The notes: generated by a model from the letters alone, not told the origin. DNA of 30,978 nucleotides from Planctomycetota bacterium (GCA_030740295.1 JASLXP010001129.1:1-30978); one strand, 5' to 3'; shown: positions 1 to 9,500, counted from the first letter of the stretch. Numbers and translations are program-made.

Positions 1-231
1 GCCAGCGGCACAGACTCAACAGACTCGACCTCCGGCGAGGGCTCGTCCGGTACATCCCCTTCAGATGAGGCACGACCAGGTCCTCAAGATCCTGCCCCGG
101 ACCAGCCTGCGCCTCCGCCGACACCTCCATCCGATGAAGCCCCGGCGCCACCCCCTGTCATCACACTGGCGTTTGGCGAAGAGGGCAGCCCTTTCACGTT
201 TCCGGATCCGCGGACGATTCTTCGGTCGTGA
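1..231 (+). CDS. C-terminal tail of a truncated Ser/Pro-rich protein
   Basis: The frame starting at base 1 is open to a TGA at 229-231 and gives 76 residues of low-complexity sequence. A Ser/Thr/Gly/Asp part is followed by a Pro/Ala/Asp/Glu part (PAPDQPAPPPTPPSDEAPAP), and the end is better ordered (VITLAFGEEGSPFTFPDPRT). The composition looks like a disordered C-terminal tail or linker of a longer protein whose start lies left of the window. The competing +2 frame (from 65) is Arg/Leu-rich and resembles a shadow. No function can be assigned. The next gene starts 153 bp downstream on the same strand. Confidence 0.5.
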   Translation, partial: ASGTDSTDSTSGEGSSGTSPSDEARPGPQDPAPDQPAPPPTPPSDEAPAPPPVITLAFGEEGSPFTFPDPRTILRS

Positions 232-384
232 TGCGGGCGTTGATCGTTCACACCGCAAACAGGCTGGCCGCCTGCAGCCACGAGTCAACTCCTTAAGGCG
301 TCATTACGTTCCCCGAAGACTTAATCGATATAGCGAGAGCTGGCTGATAAAAGAGGCGGGTTATTCGGCCAACCTTCTCTTGCT

Positions 385-1263
385 ATGCAGCTTTGGATCT
401 GGCGAAACATCCACATCGCTCTTCCCGACGATTGGGAGATGCTTCAATACTCTCGCGAGCACGACCAGGGGAAATGCGCGTTTGCCGATCGTTACCAGTT
501 CCGGCTCGAGCTGACCTGGAAGAAGTTTCCCGGGCCGCCGGATTTCGATCGGATGCTCTCAGACTATGGCTCAAAGCTCACCAACGAGAAGGGGCTCAAG
601 AATCTGAAGCAGTTCAAAGTTGGTCGGTGGCAGGGCATTGGTGGCGAGCTTGGTGATCTCTGGACAAGTCGATACGGCGCCTGGATGAAGCGTGAAAGGA
701 TTCTGGTTGAAATCGTGTTCATCTGGCCGCAGGTCCGGGAGGCAGATATCGAGAATGAGGTACTTCGTTTCGCGGGAGAAGAATCGTCCAGGCAGGAAGG
801 GCTGCAGCGTTGGAAGACGTTTGGGATGGAACTGTTCGCCAGCGACGAATACGCACTGAGCGAATGCCAGATCGAGCCGGGGGTGGCGAGCATGACGTTC
901 ACGGATCCGGCCAACCCGGATCGCCTGGAAAACTTCGAACGTCGCGGCATGGTGGAGGACTGGCTGGAGGCGAGCGTTTCGGAGTGGTTGCGCGTGCAGT
1001 TTCCGAAAGATCTACAGGTGCATTTCGAAAACTCTTACCTTGTCGGCGAACGCGAAATCCAGCGAATTGCAGGGACCCATCGCACCAAGAAAATTGGCGG
1101 TTTAGGATCGAAGGAACTGCACTTTGAAGGGGCGGCATGGATCTGTCCGGAGGACGGCCGTCTCTACTGTTTTCGCACCAAAAACCCGGCGGATGATCCC
1201 AGCCACCGGCGCGCTGGCGAAAGACTCGCATGCTGCAATCATCTTTGGGTGGGCAATGAGTAA
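385..1263 (+). CDS. Hypothetical protein, cytoplasmic, unknown function
   Basis: A 292-aa soluble protein that I do not recognise. It has no signal peptide and no membrane segment. It is rich in Trp, Arg, Glu and aromatic residues, begins MQLWIWRNIHIALPDDWEML, and ends in a region with several Cys (WICPEDGRLYC, then ACCNHLW), which might be a small metal or disulfide site. No clear Shine-Dalgarno precedes the ATG at 385; Met19 is an alternative start, but the N-terminus before it reads like ordinary folded protein. The last 8 bases overlap the start of the PqqD-like gene (ATGAGTAA), so the two are probably translationally coupled and may act together. Its place at the head of the long transporter run suggests a cytoplasmic partner of that system, which is inference only. 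Confidence 0.8.
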   Translation: MQLWIWRNIHIALPDDWEMLQYSREHDQGKCAFADRYQFRLELTWKKFPGPPDFDRMLSDYGSKLTNEKGLKNLKQFKVGRWQGIGGELGDLWTSRYGAWMKRERILVEIVFIWPQVREADIENEVLRFAGEESSRQEGLQRWKTFGMELFASDEYALSECQIEPGVASMTFTDPANPDRLENFERRGMVEDWLEASVSEWLRVQFPKDLQVHFENSYLVGEREIQRIAGTHRTKKIGGLGSKELHFEGAAWICPEDGRLYCFRTKNPADDPSHRRAGERLACCNHLWVGNE

Positions 1264-1642
1264 GCTTGACAGTTTGCTGACCACCAATAGTGCCTCCTGG
1301 CGGGAGATGCTCGAAGCCAGGGCAGTGCAGAACGAAGCTGCCGAAATCGAATCGGAAGAGGACGGTTCGACCATTCTGAATCTGAAAACCAAACGGCCTT
1401 CGTTTTTCTTCCCGCCCCTGTCATGGCTGATCCGCTCACCGGATAAACAGAGGGTGTCATTAGACCGTCTCGGCACGGAAGTCTGGCGACTTTGCGATGG
1501 CCGGACGGTCGAACAGATAATCGACCTTTTTGCTGAACAGCACGGCTTGACCTTCCACGAAGCGAGAGTCGCGGTCACCAGTTACATGAAATCTCTTGTA
1601 GAAAGAGGCGCTCTGGCCATCGTCGTTACGGACGCCTCATGA
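1256..1642 (+). CDS. PqqD-like small protein
   Basis: A 128-aa protein whose second half (about residues 62-123) matches the PqqD fold family: LDRLGTEVWRLCDGRTVEQI followed by a helix ending in SLVERGAL. PqqD-type domains are small winged-helix peptide-binding modules, best known for presenting precursor peptides to radical SAM enzymes, but PqqD-like proteins also occur beside transporters. The first half is charged and probably flexible. I take the ATG at 1256, inside the end of the preceding gene (8-bp overlap, different frame). The frame is open further upstream (ATG at 1124), but that would overlap the 292-aa gene by 140 bp. No radical SAM enzyme or evident precursor peptide is in the window. 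The next gene starts 16 bp after its stop, so it lies in the same operon. Confidence 0.78.
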   Translation: MSKLDSLLTTNSASWREMLEARAVQNEAAEIESEEDGSTILNLKTKRPSFFFPPLSWLIRSPDKQRVSLDRLGTEVWRLCDGRTVEQIIDLFAEQHGLTFHEARVAVTSYMKSLVERGALAIVVTDAS

Positions 1643-1658
1643 ATGAAAGGTTCGGCGT

Positions 1659-3761
1659 ATGACGCTGCGTGCGGTCTTGCTCGGTTTTCTGGGCGGAGTC
1701 CTGATAAACCTCTTCTGCTATTTCAATGATTTCGTTCTGCGCGGCACGTTCCTCGTCGGCAATTATCTCCCCATCTCGGTGTTCGGCGGCCTTCTTCTGT
1801 TTGCATTGATTGTTAATCCGTCTATTGCCGTAGGGCTGGAATGGATTCTTGCCAGAAACGGTTTCCCGAGGACCTTCCTCACACGGCCCTGGGCGGGCAA
1901 AGAGATGGCGGTCGCAATCACACTTATCCTCGCTGCCTGCTACGTACCCGGCCGCGGTCTGATGCATTACTTCGCCACGTTCCTGATGCTGCCTCATCAC
2001 CATGAGCGGACGAATCCTTCCTGGCAAAAGGAGCACATTCTCGAACTGGCGCCCAAACAGATGCTTGCGGACATCTCGCACGATGAAGATGCCGCTCTGA
2101 ATGGATTTGTGCAGGGGCTGGGCAAAGGTGACGAGCACATTAATTTCTTCAGCGACATCCCCTGGTTTGCGTGGTGGGAGACACTTCTGTTCTGGGGCCC
2201 ATTGTTGTTCACCATTTCACTGGCGTTTATCGCCCTCGCACTGGTGGTGCACAGGCAGTGGTCTGATCACGAGCAGATCGCCTATCCCATTGCCACCTTC
2301 GCAAGCGCATTATTTCCGAAGGAAGGTGAAATTCTCAGCCCGGTCTTGAAGAACAAATACTTCTGGGTGGCCACCGGATTTGTGGTCGTATTCCACCTCA
2401 ATAATTTCGCGGTCAAGTGGTGGCCCGAGAGACTCATCGAAATCCCGCAGCGGTTTGATTTCACCTCCCTCATCTACAGCAACGCGTTGTGGGATGTGTT
2501 CCGGAAAATTAGCGACGGCGGCGGCTGGATGCTCTTCCGGCCAACTATATTTTTCACAGCTGTCGGTTTCGCTTATTTCCTTTCGACGGACGTCTCCCTG
2601 TCACTGGGTGTCGGGCCATTCATTTACTGTTTCGTTATTGGCACCCTGAAGACTTACGGCATCAATTTCAGCGGCGGTGGATTCATGACCATGAAGGTCG
2701 AGACGTTTCTGTACGGGGGCGCTTACTTTGGGGTGTTCCTCGTCCTTCTCTATACGGGCCGGCATTATTACTACTCGGTGATCAAGCATACCTTCGTCAT
2801 CCCATGCGAAGAGGAGGTGGAGCAGCACGCCATCTGGGCCAGCCGCATTTTTATGATGTGCAGCCTGCTGTTTGTGCTGCAGCTTGTTATACGCGTGGGG
2901 CTAGACTGGCGCCTGGCAGTGCTTTACACCATCGGCACGGTGATGCTGTTCACCGTGATCAGCCGGCTGGTTGCCGAGACCGGCACGTTTTTTGTACACG
3001 CTTATTTCTTCCCCTGCGTCATCATTTGGGGTTTCCTCGGTTCAAAAGCAATCGCTCCGCAAAATCTCCTGATCATGTTCATGGTCTCGTCGCTTCTGAT
3101 GATCGATCCCCGCGAGGCCGTGATGCCCTTCCTCGTTCACGGATTGAAGATCGCCGACATGAACAAGGTGAAGATTGGGCGCCTCGCCGCGGTATCCAGC
3201 GGGGCCCTTCTGCTCGCGTTCCTCGTCGGCGGGGGGGCGACCCTTTACTGGCAATACGAAAAGGGCTCAGGAACGGTGGGTGACGGCTGGACAAACAGGG
3301 CCGTCCCGAAATTCGCCTTTAACTCGGTGGTGAAAGTAAAAGAGACGTTGCGGCTTCAAGGCAACCTGGAGCTCTCCGAAGGGCTCGAAGGCTGGGAGCG
3401 CTTCGGCCACGTCTCACCGAACAAGGAGTGCCTGATAGGATTCTTTGTTATGACTGGTCTCGTCCTGCTGTTCGCCGCGGGCCGGCTACACTTCCCAAGG
3501 TGGCCGTTGCATCCTGCCATGTTTCTCGTGCTTGGTACCTGGCAAGCCAAAAACCTGGCCGCGCCATTTTTAATTGGCTGGTTCATAAAAAGTGTCGTCA
3601 CCAAGTACGGTGGCGGCGCCGGATACAACCGTGTTAAACCGGTCATGATTGGTCTAATCGCCGGCGACATGCTCGGGGGCATCATCCCAATGATTGTCGG
3701 CGCGATCTATTATTGTTGGACGGGTGAGCCACCGGAATCGTATCGTGTGCTGCCTACTTAG
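1659..3761 (+). CDS. DUF6785/DUF6784-type multi-pass membrane protein (OPT-like)
   Basis: A 700-aa integral membrane protein with a dozen or more hydrophobic segments. The start ATG has AAAGG at 1646-1650, eight bases upstream. The C-terminal part (about 591-700) contains the features I associate with DUF6784: WPLHPAMFLVLGTWQAKN, then KYGGGAGYNRVKPVMIGLIA and GDMLGG. The central part includes GGGFMTMKVETFLYGGAY and AETGTFFVHAYFF, which fit the DUF6785 part. These families belong to the oligopeptide-transporter-like superfamily, are common in Planctomycetota, Lentisphaerota and Hydrogenedentota, and have no established substrate. A His-rich loop (LPHHHER, about 112-118) lies after an early membrane segment. 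It follows the PqqD-like gene by 16 bp and precedes the FtsX permease by 15 bp. Family assignment is from memory of motifs; transport of peptides is inference. Confidence 0.8.
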   Translation: MTLRAVLLGFLGGVLINLFCYFNDFVLRGTFLVGNYLPISVFGGLLLFALIVNPSIAVGLEWILARNGFPRTFLTRPWAGKEMAVAITLILAACYVPGRGLMHYFATFLMLPHHHERTNPSWQKEHILELAPKQMLADISHDEDAALNGFVQGLGKGDEHINFFSDIPWFAWWETLLFWGPLLFTISLAFIALALVVHRQWSDHEQIAYPIATFASALFPKEGEILSPVLKNKYFWVATGFVVVFHLNNFAVKWWPERLIEIPQRFDFTSLIYSNALWDVFRKISDGGGWMLFRPTIFFTAVGFAYFLSTDVSLSLGVGPFIYCFVIGTLKTYGINFSGGGFMTMKVETFLYGGAYFGVFLVLLYTGRHYYYSVIKHTFVIPCEEEVEQHAIWASRIFMMCSLLFVLQLVIRVGLDWRLAVLYTIGTVMLFTVISRLVAETGTFFVHAYFFPCVIIWGFLGSKAIAPQNLLIMFMVSSLLMIDPREAVMPFLVHGLKIADMNKVKIGRLAAVSSGALLLAFLVGGGATLYWQYEKGSGTVGDGWTNRAVPKFAFNSVVKVKETLRLQGNLELSEGLEGWERFGHVSPNKECLIGFFVMTGLVLLFAAGRLHFPRWPLHPAMFLVLGTWQAKNLAAPFLIGWFIKSVVTKYGGGAGYNRVKPVMIGLIAGDMLGGIIPMIVGAIYYCWTGEPPESYRVLPT

Positions 3762-3776
3762 ATGAAATAGCAACCA

Positions 3777-5258
3777 ATGCCAGAAGCAGCCCAGATTGAC
3801 ATCAAGGAACAGCCCTTTCTCAGCTTGGGGCGGACCGTGAAGATTACAGTCATCGGCATCCGTTACCGGCTCTTTCGTTCTATCGTGACGGTCGTTGTCA
3901 TTGCGGTCGCGGTCGCCTTTCTGATGAACATCATCAGCGAAAGCATCATCAAACGGACCATCGCCCTTCGCACCACGGACAGGCTGAAGGAAATGCGCCA
4001 GGCCACCTACTGGGCGGCACGGCTGACCATTCCGGAAACCATGGAGCAATCCATCCAGGATCTCGCATCCGCTGAAAAGAGTTCGCCCAGTTATCTGGAG
4101 CGTCAGAAGTTCGGAAAGTTCAATGACGCGTCCATGGATCAGCTCAAGGCATACTGTGAGCAGGCCGCCACGTTCATGAATTTCTTTACCGACCTTGACT
4201 ACGGTCGGCGCCGGGCCCTCGTCCGCTACGCAACAGGTGTTGATATCTTTGCCCGCCTGCAGGACGAAGTCCGATTCACGGAATTCGAGACGACGTTGTC
4301 TTCCATGAGATCATTACGGTTTCCAACTCCGATCAGCGATTTCAGAGCATTCCTCAAACAATGGCCGACAAATAAGAACGACTTGCAGAAGGTGATCGAG
4401 GCCAAAAAGAAAGCCATCGCCAAAGTAAGCCAGTTCCTGGGTAAACGGCCGGTAAAGGGGATGATGTCGGAGGTCAGTGGAGATTTCGGTGACGTCATCC
4501 GAAAGGCGGGTTTCGAGCTCACGGACAATACCCGCGCTGTGCTGGCCGAGCAGGGGCGCCGCATCATCGAGACTGAGCAACTCGAACAGAGCATCAACAA
4601 TTCTGATGTACGGCGCGACGTGGCCGGCTATCTGGACAAGCTGCCGACAGACATCGATCTGTCCGTCATGTGGCGGCTGCTCGAGCGTACGAAAAGCGCG
4701 ACGTGGTATGCAGACAAGTTGAAGAAGTACGATCTGCCTTCGAAGGACATACCGGTGGAAAGGCTCGTTGGCACTGCTCGTCTCAAAAAAGAAGAGCGGG
4801 CCCTCCAACTCGCGGGAGAGCTCGGCGAAGACGTCGGAGGGGGCATGCTCGGCCTGGGCGAGCGCATGAGCTGGCTGGTCCTCGCATCGATGATGGTCTG
4901 TATCGTCGGCATCGCGAACGCCATGCTGATGTCAGTGACCGAGCGTTTTCGGGAGATAGCAACCCTCAAGTGTCTAGGCGCACTGGACGGTTTCATCATG
5001 CTGATGTTCGTGCTCGAGGCCTGTTTCCTCGGGGTGGTCGGTGGCTTCGCCGGCGCCATCATCGGTAACATTCTCGGTATAGGACGCATGCTAATTGTCT
5101 ATGGCAGTATTCTCGTGAATCCGATCCCATTTGATGAATTGTTCGTCGCCATGTCAGCCTCAATGGCCGTCGGCATCGTCCTGGCCGCCGTAGCCTCAGT
5201 TTATCCATCTTTCAAGGCTGCTAAATTGGCGCCTATGGAGGCGATGAGGATTGAGTAA
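3777..5258 (+). CDS. FtsX/MacB-type ABC transporter permease
   Basis: A 493-aa inner-membrane permease with the FtsX/MacB layout. A short cytoplasmic N-terminus is followed by TM1 (about residues 35-53), a large periplasmic, mostly helical domain (about 60-360), and a C-terminal FtsX block (about 364-493) with three membrane segments. The block carries the typical ERFREIATLKCLGA coupling helix and ends YPSFKAAKLAPMEAMRIE. Such permeases are mechanotransmission or export type rather than classical importers, and pair with a LolD/MacB-like ATPase, which is encoded 225 bp downstream. The periplasmic domain is helix-rich and does not look like the usual MacB domain. The stop codon TAA at 5256-5258 is also the first three bases of a heptad repeat array. 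Confidence 0.9.
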   Translation: MPEAAQIDIKEQPFLSLGRTVKITVIGIRYRLFRSIVTVVVIAVAVAFLMNIISESIIKRTIALRTTDRLKEMRQATYWAARLTIPETMEQSIQDLASAEKSSPSYLERQKFGKFNDASMDQLKAYCEQAATFMNFFTDLDYGRRRALVRYATGVDIFARLQDEVRFTEFETTLSSMRSLRFPTPISDFRAFLKQWPTNKNDLQKVIEAKKKAIAKVSQFLGKRPVKGMMSEVSGDFGDVIRKAGFELTDNTRAVLAEQGRRIIETEQLEQSINNSDVRRDVAGYLDKLPTDIDLSVMWRLLERTKSATWYADKLKKYDLPSKDIPVERLVGTARLKKEERALQLAGELGEDVGGGMLGLGERMSWLVLASMMVCIVGIANAMLMSVTERFREIATLKCLGALDGFIMLMFVLEACFLGVVGGFAGAIIGNILGIGRMLIVYGSILVNPIPFDELFVAMSASMAVGIVLAAVASVYPSFKAAKLAPMEAMRIE

Positions 5259-5470
5259 TACGTAATACGTAATAGACCGCAGGCCTCGGAAATCAGACAG
5301 AGACTACAGTCATCAGAACGAGGAACGAGTGATTACCAAGAACCAAGAACAGAGAACCAAAAACATTCCGACCTGAATCCGACCTCAGAACCAAATCGGC
5401 CCTCTAGGTCGGCACTTTACGTATTACGCATTACGTATTACGTATTACGCATTACGTATTACGCATTACC
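5256..5470 (+). repeat. Intergenic element A1 with inverted heptad-array ends
   Basis: The left end (5256-5275) is a run of TAATACG units and the right end (5418-5470) is about seven copies of the complement, ATTACGT or ATTACGC. Bases 5256-5273 and 5430-5447 are a perfect 18-bp inverted repeat. The roughly 140-bp interior carries GAACCAAGAACAGAGAACC (5340-5358), CCTCAG (5383-5388) and CGGCCCTC (5397-5404), which recur in the same order in the element at 28485-28655. It fills nearly all the space between the permease stop codon, which it supplies, and the ATPase start 13 bases beyond. The transcript could fold the two arrays into a long stem. No coding capacity. The family is not one I can name. 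Confidence 0.8.
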
Positions 5471-5482
5471 CATCACGTCCCC

Positions 5483-6280
5483 ATGCCCGAAGAAACCACC
5501 AACCTTAAAGACGCGCCGGATGATGTCGATAGCAGCGGCAATGAAAGACGTCGCGTTATCATCCGCACCATCCATCTGAAGAAGGAGTATCAGATGGGCG
5601 AGGTGACTACTCATGCTCTGCGCGGAGTCGAGGTCGAGATTTATTCGGGCGAGTTTATCTCGGTCATGGGGCCGTCTGGCTCTGGCAAGAGCACGTTCTT
5701 CAACATGATCGGCGGGCTTGACAGCCCGACCAGCGGTCGAGTGTTTATCGACGAGGTGGATGTCGCGCAGCTCACCGCGGTGGAGCTCGCCTTCCTTCGC
5801 TGCCGAAAGATTGGCTACATTTTTCAACAGTACAATCTCATCACATATATGACCGCGCTGGAAAATGTGACAACACCAATGGCCTTCGGCGGTACCGCAC
5901 CGGACGAAGCCCGTGCGCGGGGCATGGATCTGCTCGATATTGTCGGCCTCAAGGAACGATGGTTTCACCGCCCGATTGAAATGTCCGGGGGCCAGCAGCA
6001 GCGTGTGGCCATCGCCCGCGCCATGGCGAACGAGCCTTCGATCCTGTTATGCGATGAGCCGACGGCCAACCTCGACCATCATACCGGCCGCGAGATTTTG
6101 AATATTTTGAAACGCCTGAACACCGAAAAAGACGTGACCATCATCTGTGCCACCCACGATCATCGAATGATGGATATGTGCGATCGCCTGATGTGGATTC
6201 GCGATGGACAGATCGCTCGTATCGCAAACCGTGAGGACGTGCATATCGAGCTGGCTTCTATTGGTGATGATGATGAATGA
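5483..6280 (+). CDS. LolD/MacB-type ABC transporter ATP-binding protein
   Basis: A complete 265-aa ABC ATPase. Walker A is GPSGSGKST (about 63-71), the Q-loop is FQQYN (114-118), the signature is MSGGQQQR (167-174), Walker B is [12 protein letters not shown] (187-198), and the switch His is in ATHDH (about 225). The sequence around the signature and [12 protein letters not shown] places it with the LolD/MacB/FtsE group that energises FtsX-type permeases. An N-terminal extension of about 25 residues and an acidic tail (DDDE) flank the core. No Shine-Dalgarno is visible before the ATG at 5483, which lies 13 bases after the A1 heptad array. It sits between two FtsX-type permease genes, so it may serve both as a heteromeric transporter. 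Confidence 0.93.
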   Translation: MPEETTNLKDAPDDVDSSGNERRRVIIRTIHLKKEYQMGEVTTHALRGVEVEIYSGEFISVMGPSGSGKSTFFNMIGGLDSPTSGRVFIDEVDVAQLTAVELAFLRCRKIGYIFQQYNLITYMTALENVTTPMAFGGTAPDEARARGMDLLDIVGLKERWFHRPIEMSGGQQQRVAIARAMANEPSILLCDEPTANLDHHTGREILNILKRLNTEKDVTIICATHDHRMMDMCDRLMWIRDGQIARIANREDVHIELASIGDDDE

Positions 6281-6573
6281 CGTAATGCGTAATACGTAAT
6301 GCGTAATACGTAATGTGCCGGCTTGGTGTGCCGGTGTTGTTTGAGCATCGGATTCTTATCCGAATGAGTAATGAGTAATGAGTAATGAGTAATGTGCTGA
6401 ACTGGTGGGCCGGTGTTGTCGTAACGCCGGACTTTATTTCGAAGGTGCCAAGCTTGCGTAGTGAATCGCAGCCTCAGTCCCCAGCATCCGGCATTTCGCT
6501 GTCCAACCGCTTTCTCGATTACACCGGTCGTTCAAGCCGCAACTTACTCATTACTCATTACTCATTACTTATT
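6281..6573 (+). repeat. Intergenic element B: tandem heptad-array modules
   Basis: Directly after the ATPase stop is an array of TAATGCG/TAATACG units (6282-6317), then a second array of TAATGAG units (about 6364-6396), and finally the complementary array of ACTCATT units (about 6543-6573). Each forward array runs into nearly the same unique sequence: bases 6311-6340 and 6390-6419 match at 25 of 30 positions by eye and both end GCCGGTGTTGT. The left module is therefore duplicated in tandem. The right array lies inside the reading frame of the giant permease gene and encodes LLITHYSLLIL, part of its signal peptide. The element also supplies the first ATG (6385) of that frame. Confidence 0.75.
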
Positions 6574-9500
6574 CTCTCCCTCATCTTCGCCGCCACGCTG
6601 CACGCCGAGCCCTCCCAGTTCGTCAAAGACTGCCAGGCTTTGACGAGCGGCTCGCACCGGCTTACTGGAACTCGAGAAAACCAGGAGGCCGCGGCCTATG
6701 TGGTCGAGCGACTCAAAGGGCTCGGGATCGTGGAGCACAGTGAAGAGACGAAGGATTCGCCCGACCGGATTTACGTCCAGGACTTTGGCTCTTCCCAGAC
6801 ATTCGTGGGCAGGTGCGAAATCAAATTCGATGACGGCAAGGTCTATAAACTACTGCCTTCACGGCCTGATGGCATCGTCCCACCAGTGACGCCCGTCGAC
6901 GGGCTTCATGCGCCGTTGGTTTATCTTGGCGACGGCACTCAGACTGATTTCGACCGCGCTTCACCGCGGGGCAGGATTGTCGTCCTCAACTACAACTGTG
7001 GCGCGGGATGGTTGCGTGCGTTCCGGCAGGGAGCGGCTGCGGTCATCTTTGCCAGCAATGGCATTGATCGTGCGGACAGCCCTCATCACACGGAAGCCAA
7101 CGCGAATTTGCCCCGATTTTATTACACGGGCGAGCCGGCTGACCTCCTTGATAAAGGCGCCGGTCGGATATTCAGCAAGGTCATCTGGAATCGCGTGTAC
7201 GGCCGCAACATATTCGCCTGGATTCAAGGCAAGGATGCAGGCAAAGATTCCATCTTTCATCAGGAGAAGGAAGAGGTCCTGCTCATCGGCGCGAATCTCG
7301 ACAGCTTCGGAGAAGTCCCCCGCGAATCGCCGGCAGCGCGGGGGGCAGCCAATTGCGCGGCCGTGCTGCACCTTGCAGAGCACTTCCTCGAGAACCGGCC
7401 AAGGCGGCACATCCTGCTGGCTTTCTGGGACGGCGATTCACGGGGCCATGCAGGTAGCGTGGCCCTCTATCGGACACTCTACGACAAAAAGAAGGACAAC
7501 GACGTTTACCTCGACTTGAGAGAGGAATACCAGGCCCGCGAGACTCGCTTCCTCGGCCTGTTGAAGAAGATTGTTGAGTTGGAGAACCCTCTCACAGGCG
7601 CCGATATCAGCTCTATCGGCGAAAGCGAAGAGGACGGCTCGAATGCCCGACGCCGCCTGCTGGAGCGGGCGAAGACAAAGGCGAAGGACTTTGTGGATCA
7701 TTTGAATGTCGAAATGCTGGATCTGCGACTCCTCCGGGAAGAGGTGAAGGAAGACAGCGCAAAAGCAGAGGCGCTCGACAAGGAGGTGAACGACCTTCAG
7801 CAGTCGAAGGACGAATGGAATCTCGTCCGCCGATACATCGCTCAGTTGCGCCGCGCTCGCCGGCCAGAGCTCGAGTCAATGATTGCCGGATATGTGAAGA
7901 CCAATGAAGCCAACAAGGCTATCGCTGCACAACGTCTCAGTGATCCGGCCCTTCTCTTGAAGCGAGTGCAGAACAAAGTGAGCAGAGTCATCGCGGATCT
8001 CGAGAAGGACATTGATATCCGACTGGACGAGCTTCTGTACGAAGGCAAAGCACTCAAGCACGACCGGGCTCTTCAACAATTGCTCGCCGAGAAGTGGTTG
8101 ACGCTGCACATCTCTCTGCTGCTCGGAGATACCACCCCCCGTTACGGGCTCCTCATCGGCGGCGATTCGCAGCTTTACTCCAGCCAGGACAATCCCGGTC
8201 TTTACGGAAAGATTCAGAACTCTTTCCTGGACGCCTGGGAAAAGCTGAAGGACACCGAGACCTTCCCTGCTAATTTTGAGGAGAACACCGCCAACGGTAC
8301 TCTGAACCCGGCGCGGCTTATCTGGGCAGCGCCGTTCCTGATCCACAGCGGCGAGATTGCCGGGCGCAACGGCATCTACAACCTCTGCATCGGCACTTCG
8401 CAGGAGGCGATCAGCAGGGAGGGGACTCCGAGCGATACGCTCGAGAATCTGAAAGTCGATGTTATCGAAGGCCAGTCAAAGGAAATCGCCCACCTGCTCT
8501 CCGCGGTGGCCAGCCACGAAGGGATCTCCCTCAAGCGCACCATCGTGCCGGATGCGAATTACTGGTATCCGGAAATCAATTCGCTCAACCGCGCGCGCGG
8601 CCCCATCGCCATGGGCATGCTGCCGGGATCATCCACACCGGATAAACCGATGCGCGGGGTGATGATTCAGTTCTACCATGTGTATCGCTCTGGTGGGACG
8701 AAGCCTCAGTTGTTCAATCCCAACAAGATTTACGCGTTCGACAATTTTTCTCTTCTACGCACCAACCACAACGGTTCTTACGGAGTCGGTCCGACCCATA
8801 GATCGGCTTGGCGCACCCGCAGCCTGGCGATCCAGTTTGATGAGAACGGTCTACCCATCGCAGCTTCCGACAACCAGACGCGGGCGAGTATCTTCTCGCG
8901 GCTCAATATGTTCATGTGCACCGATGGCGTCTTGGCAATACCGCCCCAACTCGCGCCTCAGGACACGAAGATACTTGATGCGAGGACGAACGGCACGCTT
9001 CAGGATAACAAGTCCTTTTCACGCACCCTCGATGGCGTCTGCCACTGGTATGCTGAAAAGAAGGTGAACTTCGTGAAGGTCTTCGGAGTGCAGTCGGTCA
9101 TCGGTCTGGTCACCGGCAGTGAGAACTTTGAAGAGGCTGGCAAGAACATCGAAGGGGACGGCTACCCAACCAATGAAGCCTGGGAGATGCAGGACTCGCC
9201 ACAGCGATCATCCGTAGACTTGTGGCGTCTGAATGAGTCACGGCTCAAGGTCATGCGCTCCCGTGAAATCATCAATGGCTCGCTCGAAGAATTGCATGGC
9301 AAAGCCGAAGACCTGATGGTTCGGGCCGCCAGCACAGATTCGCTGGTCGAGCGAGAGGCGCTCCTCACCTCGGCTTTCCTGGTCGAACAGCCGGTCTATC
9401 ACAACACTCGTCGAACGCTCGACGACCTCGTGCACGCCGTGCTCGTACTGCTCGGGCTTTGCGTGCCCTTCGCCTTTGCTCTCGAAAGGCTGCTCATCGG

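Noticed and set aside
1124..1255. Upstream ATG (1124) as start of the PqqD-like gene
   Set aside because: It would overlap the preceding gene by 140 bp and adds a sequence unlike the family; ATG 1256 gives a normal 8-bp coupled overlap.
5418..5470. Heptad arrays as a CRISPR array
   Set aside because: Units are 7 bp with no spacers and no cas genes nearby.
5256..6573. Heptad-ended elements as complete insertion sequences
   Set aside because: No transposase is encoded inside; the elements are only about 170-290 bp.
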